Below, piece after piece: positions 62,515 to 64,000 of a stretch of 64,000 nucleotides of DNA. Under the pieces are notes generated by a model. The model was not told the DNA's origin. It ran no database searches and saw only the letters and a program-made list of their open reading frames with translations. The position numbers were made by a program, and so were the translations under genes. The DNA lies in the NCBI RefSeq assembly GCF_015555045.1, contig NZ_JADNJQ010000006.1, positions 1-64,000 of the forward strand. Reading direction: 5' to 3'. Position 1 is the first letter of the stretch. Each line of letters begins with the position of its first letter. The DNA is from Collinsella aerofaciens. GTDB lineage: Bacteria; Actinomycetota; Coriobacteriia; Coriobacteriales; Coriobacteriaceae.

Positions 62515-62585
62515 AAGTTGCGGTGAAATAGGGACTGAATTTGGGGTTGAATCGTTTAAACAGTCCCTATTTCACCGCAACTTAT
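62515..62585. repeat. Dispersed inverted-repeat element, copy 3
   Basis: The most regular copy: TAAGTTGCGGTGAAATAGGG and CCCTATTTCACCGCAACTTA arms flank a 25-base variable centre. It lies just past the fruA terminator. Confidence 0.88.
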
Positions 62586-62595
62586 GGGAGGGGTA

Positions 62596-62631
62596 GAAAA
62601 AGGCGGAGGCCCTGGATAGGGACTCCGCCTT
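62596..62631 (-). terminator. Terminator of the fructose PTS gene
   Basis: AGGCGGAG / CTCCGCCT stem (62602-62631) with TTTTTC on the minus strand, 37 bases after the stop. Confidence 0.85.
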
Positions 62632-62667
62632 ATATACAGGGGGCGATGGTATTCGCGTGTTGCGGGA

Positions 62668-64000
62668 TTAGACCAGGCGGGCGTTGATCGTCTTGGCGAT
62701 CTTGGCGGCGTCGGTGGAACCCTTGACGGTGGCACGGAAGTCCTCGTCCATGAGCGCCTCGGCGACCTTGGACAGGATCTTAAGGTGCGTGGTGCCGGCC
62801 TGGGCACCCGGGATGAGCAGCGCGATGGCCACGTTGACGGGAGCGCCGTCCATGGTGTCCCAACCGGTCACACCGGACTCGTCCTTGACGACGATGACAG
62901 CAGCCTCGGTAATGGCGTCGGACTTGGCATGCGGGATGGCGAAGCCCTCCATCATGCCCGTGGTGCCCTCGGCCTCGCGGGCCAGGAAGGCGTTCATCAC
63001 GGCGTCGGCGTCGCTGGCGATACCGGCCTTGACAGCCTGGTTGGAAACGAAGCTCAGAGCCTCGTCACGAGAAGCGAAGTCCTCGGCGACAAAGACATTC
63101 TCGACCTTCACGAAGTCGGCAGCCTCTTCCTTGGGGGCCTCGACGGCAGCGACCTTGGGGGCCTCAACGGACCTGGCTACAGGAGCGGCCTTCTGATTCT
63201 TCTCGAAGTCGTACTTCTTGAAGGCCACGAACAGGATGCCACCGACCACAGCGCCGATGAGGATCGCGAGGACCCACAGCGGACCGTTCTCGACAACGGG
63301 CAGGACCAGGAAGCCGCCGTGAGGCGCCGGATCGTGAACGTTGAAGAAGATGGTCAAGATGGAAGCGATGGAAGAACCGAGCATCATGATGGGCATGACG
63401 GGCCAGATGTTCTTGGTCATGAACGGAATGGCGCCCTCGGTGATGTGGGTGCAACCAAGGATGAGGTTGACGATACCGGCGTCATGATCCTCCTGGCTGA
63501 AGTACTTCTTGCCGACAACGACGGCGAAGGTGGTGATCAGCGGCGGAACGATGCAAGCGGCGGAGACGGCAGCCATGAAGTTGGTGCCGAAGTTGTAGGT
63601 CTCGGTGCCGACGCCAGCTTCGAGAGCGGTACCGAGCAGGAAGGTGCCAGTAGCGTAAGCAGCCTTGTTGACCGGGCCGCCCATATCAAAGGCGCACATG
63701 CAGCCGATGGCCAGGCCAAGGATCACCGGACCGGAGTTACCGAGGCTCTGCAGGAAATCCATCATACCCTGGTTAATGGCAGCCATGGGGCCGGAAATAC
63801 CGAGCATGACCAGGCCAACGATGGCGGTAGAGCACAGCGGATACAGAAAGATTGCCTTCAGGCCATTAAGGCTCGCGGGAATTTTAGAGAAAACCTTCTC
63901 GAGCAGCAGGATGACATAGCCGGCGAGGAAGCCGCCGACGATGCCGCCCAGGAAGCCGAAGCCCACGCCGGCGCCACCGGCGTCGATCATGCCGGTCTCG
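62668..64000 (-). CDS. fruA: PTS fructose-type permease, IIC-IIA part (cut by window edge)
   Basis: The C-terminal 443 residues of a fructose-family PTS permease; the start lies beyond 64000. The visible part begins inside IIC (MIDAGGAGVGFGFLGGIVGG), with PVNKAAYATGTFLLGT and GCTHITEGAIPF, then an Ala/Lys/Glu linker (~270-300) and a IIA domain whose phosphorylated His is in FAIPHAKSDAI. IIC-IIA order suggests a IIB domain in the missing N terminus. Works with HPr, enzyme I and FruK in this cluster. Confidence 0.92.
   Translation of the reverse strand, partial: ETGMIDAGGAGVGFGFLGGIVGGFLAGYVILLLEKVFSKIPASLNGLKAIFLYPLCSTAIVGLVMLGISGPMAAINQGMMDFLQSLGNSGPVILGLAIGCMCAFDMGGPVNKAAYATGTFLLGTALEAGVGTETYNFGTNFMAAVSAACIVPPLITTFAVVVGKKYFSQEDHDAGIVNLILGCTHITEGAIPFMTKNIWPVMPIMMLGSSIASILTIFFNVHDPAPHGGFLVLPVVENGPLWVLAILIGAVVGGILFVAFKKYDFEKNQKAAPVARSVEAPKVAAVEAPKEEAADFVKVENVFVAEDFASRDEALSFVSNQAVKAGIASDADAVMNAFLAREAEGTTGMMEGFAIPHAKSDAITEAAVIVVKDESGVTGWDTMDGAPVNVAIALLIPGAQAGTTHLKILSKVAEALMDEDFRATVKGSTDAAKIAKTINARLV

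Overview
The window reads as a chromosomal segment of a gut Coriobacteriia member, most probably Collinsella or a close relative. That is an inference from gene content, fairly high GC, dense leaderless gene packing and actinobacterial-looking repeats; no 16S rRNA is present to settle it.

Layout. 1-1620 (minus): tRNA-Ala, thiamine diphosphokinase and a HAD phosphatase. 1.9-15.0 kb (plus): a complete glycogen cassette, glgB-glgP-glgC-glgD-glgA, followed by a 1098-residue GH13-GH77 fusion for breaking down and rearranging alpha-glucans. GlgB and GlgA carry long Lys/Ala/Thr-rich, histone-H1-like tails, and two leaders share a GGTAAAAC operator motif. 15.1-26.3 kb: housekeeping genes (FmdB-type zinc ribbon, rsmB, fmt, def, priA, gltX, metK, L-serine dehydratase). 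26.4-31.7 kb: an L,D-transpeptidase and a MacAB-like tripartite ABC system.

31.8-53.8 kb is a visibly more GC-rich accessory block with IS-derived remnants at both ends (IS21-like left, IS3-like right). On the minus strand it holds a 17-gene, tightly overlapping anaerobic cobalamin operon running cbiF, cbiD, cbiL fragment, cbiG, cbiH, cbiET, cbiA, cobT, cobU, cobS, cobU-like/cobC fusion, cbiB, cobD, cbiP, cobA, cbiC, cbiJ. On the plus strand, behind a sigma70-type promoter and a cobalamin riboswitch, lie an exported CbiK-like cobaltochelatase, a lipoprotein and a BtuFCD-type ABC importer. The cbiL gene keeps only its first ~10 and last ~67 residues in frame, so C20 methylation should be missing unless another gene supplies it.

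53.8-64.0 kb (minus): TetR regulator, flippase-like membrane protein, two tRNA-Glu genes, CCA-adding-type nucleotidyltransferase, two tandem 1-phosphofructokinases, PTS enzyme I, HPr and a fructose-type PTS permease cut by the window edge. Together the last group forms a sugar uptake and phosphorylation module.

Several intergenic spaces hold structured repeats: three copies of a short inverted-repeat element (15.4, 31.8, 62.5 kb), a nested GGGGACGTTCC cluster upstream of metK, and long perfect palindromes (26, 27 and 42 bp arms). Two of these palindromes enclose the same ~69-nt core, in opposite orientations, although their arms are unrelated. This core/arm arrangement is the best candidate here for an undescribed element.
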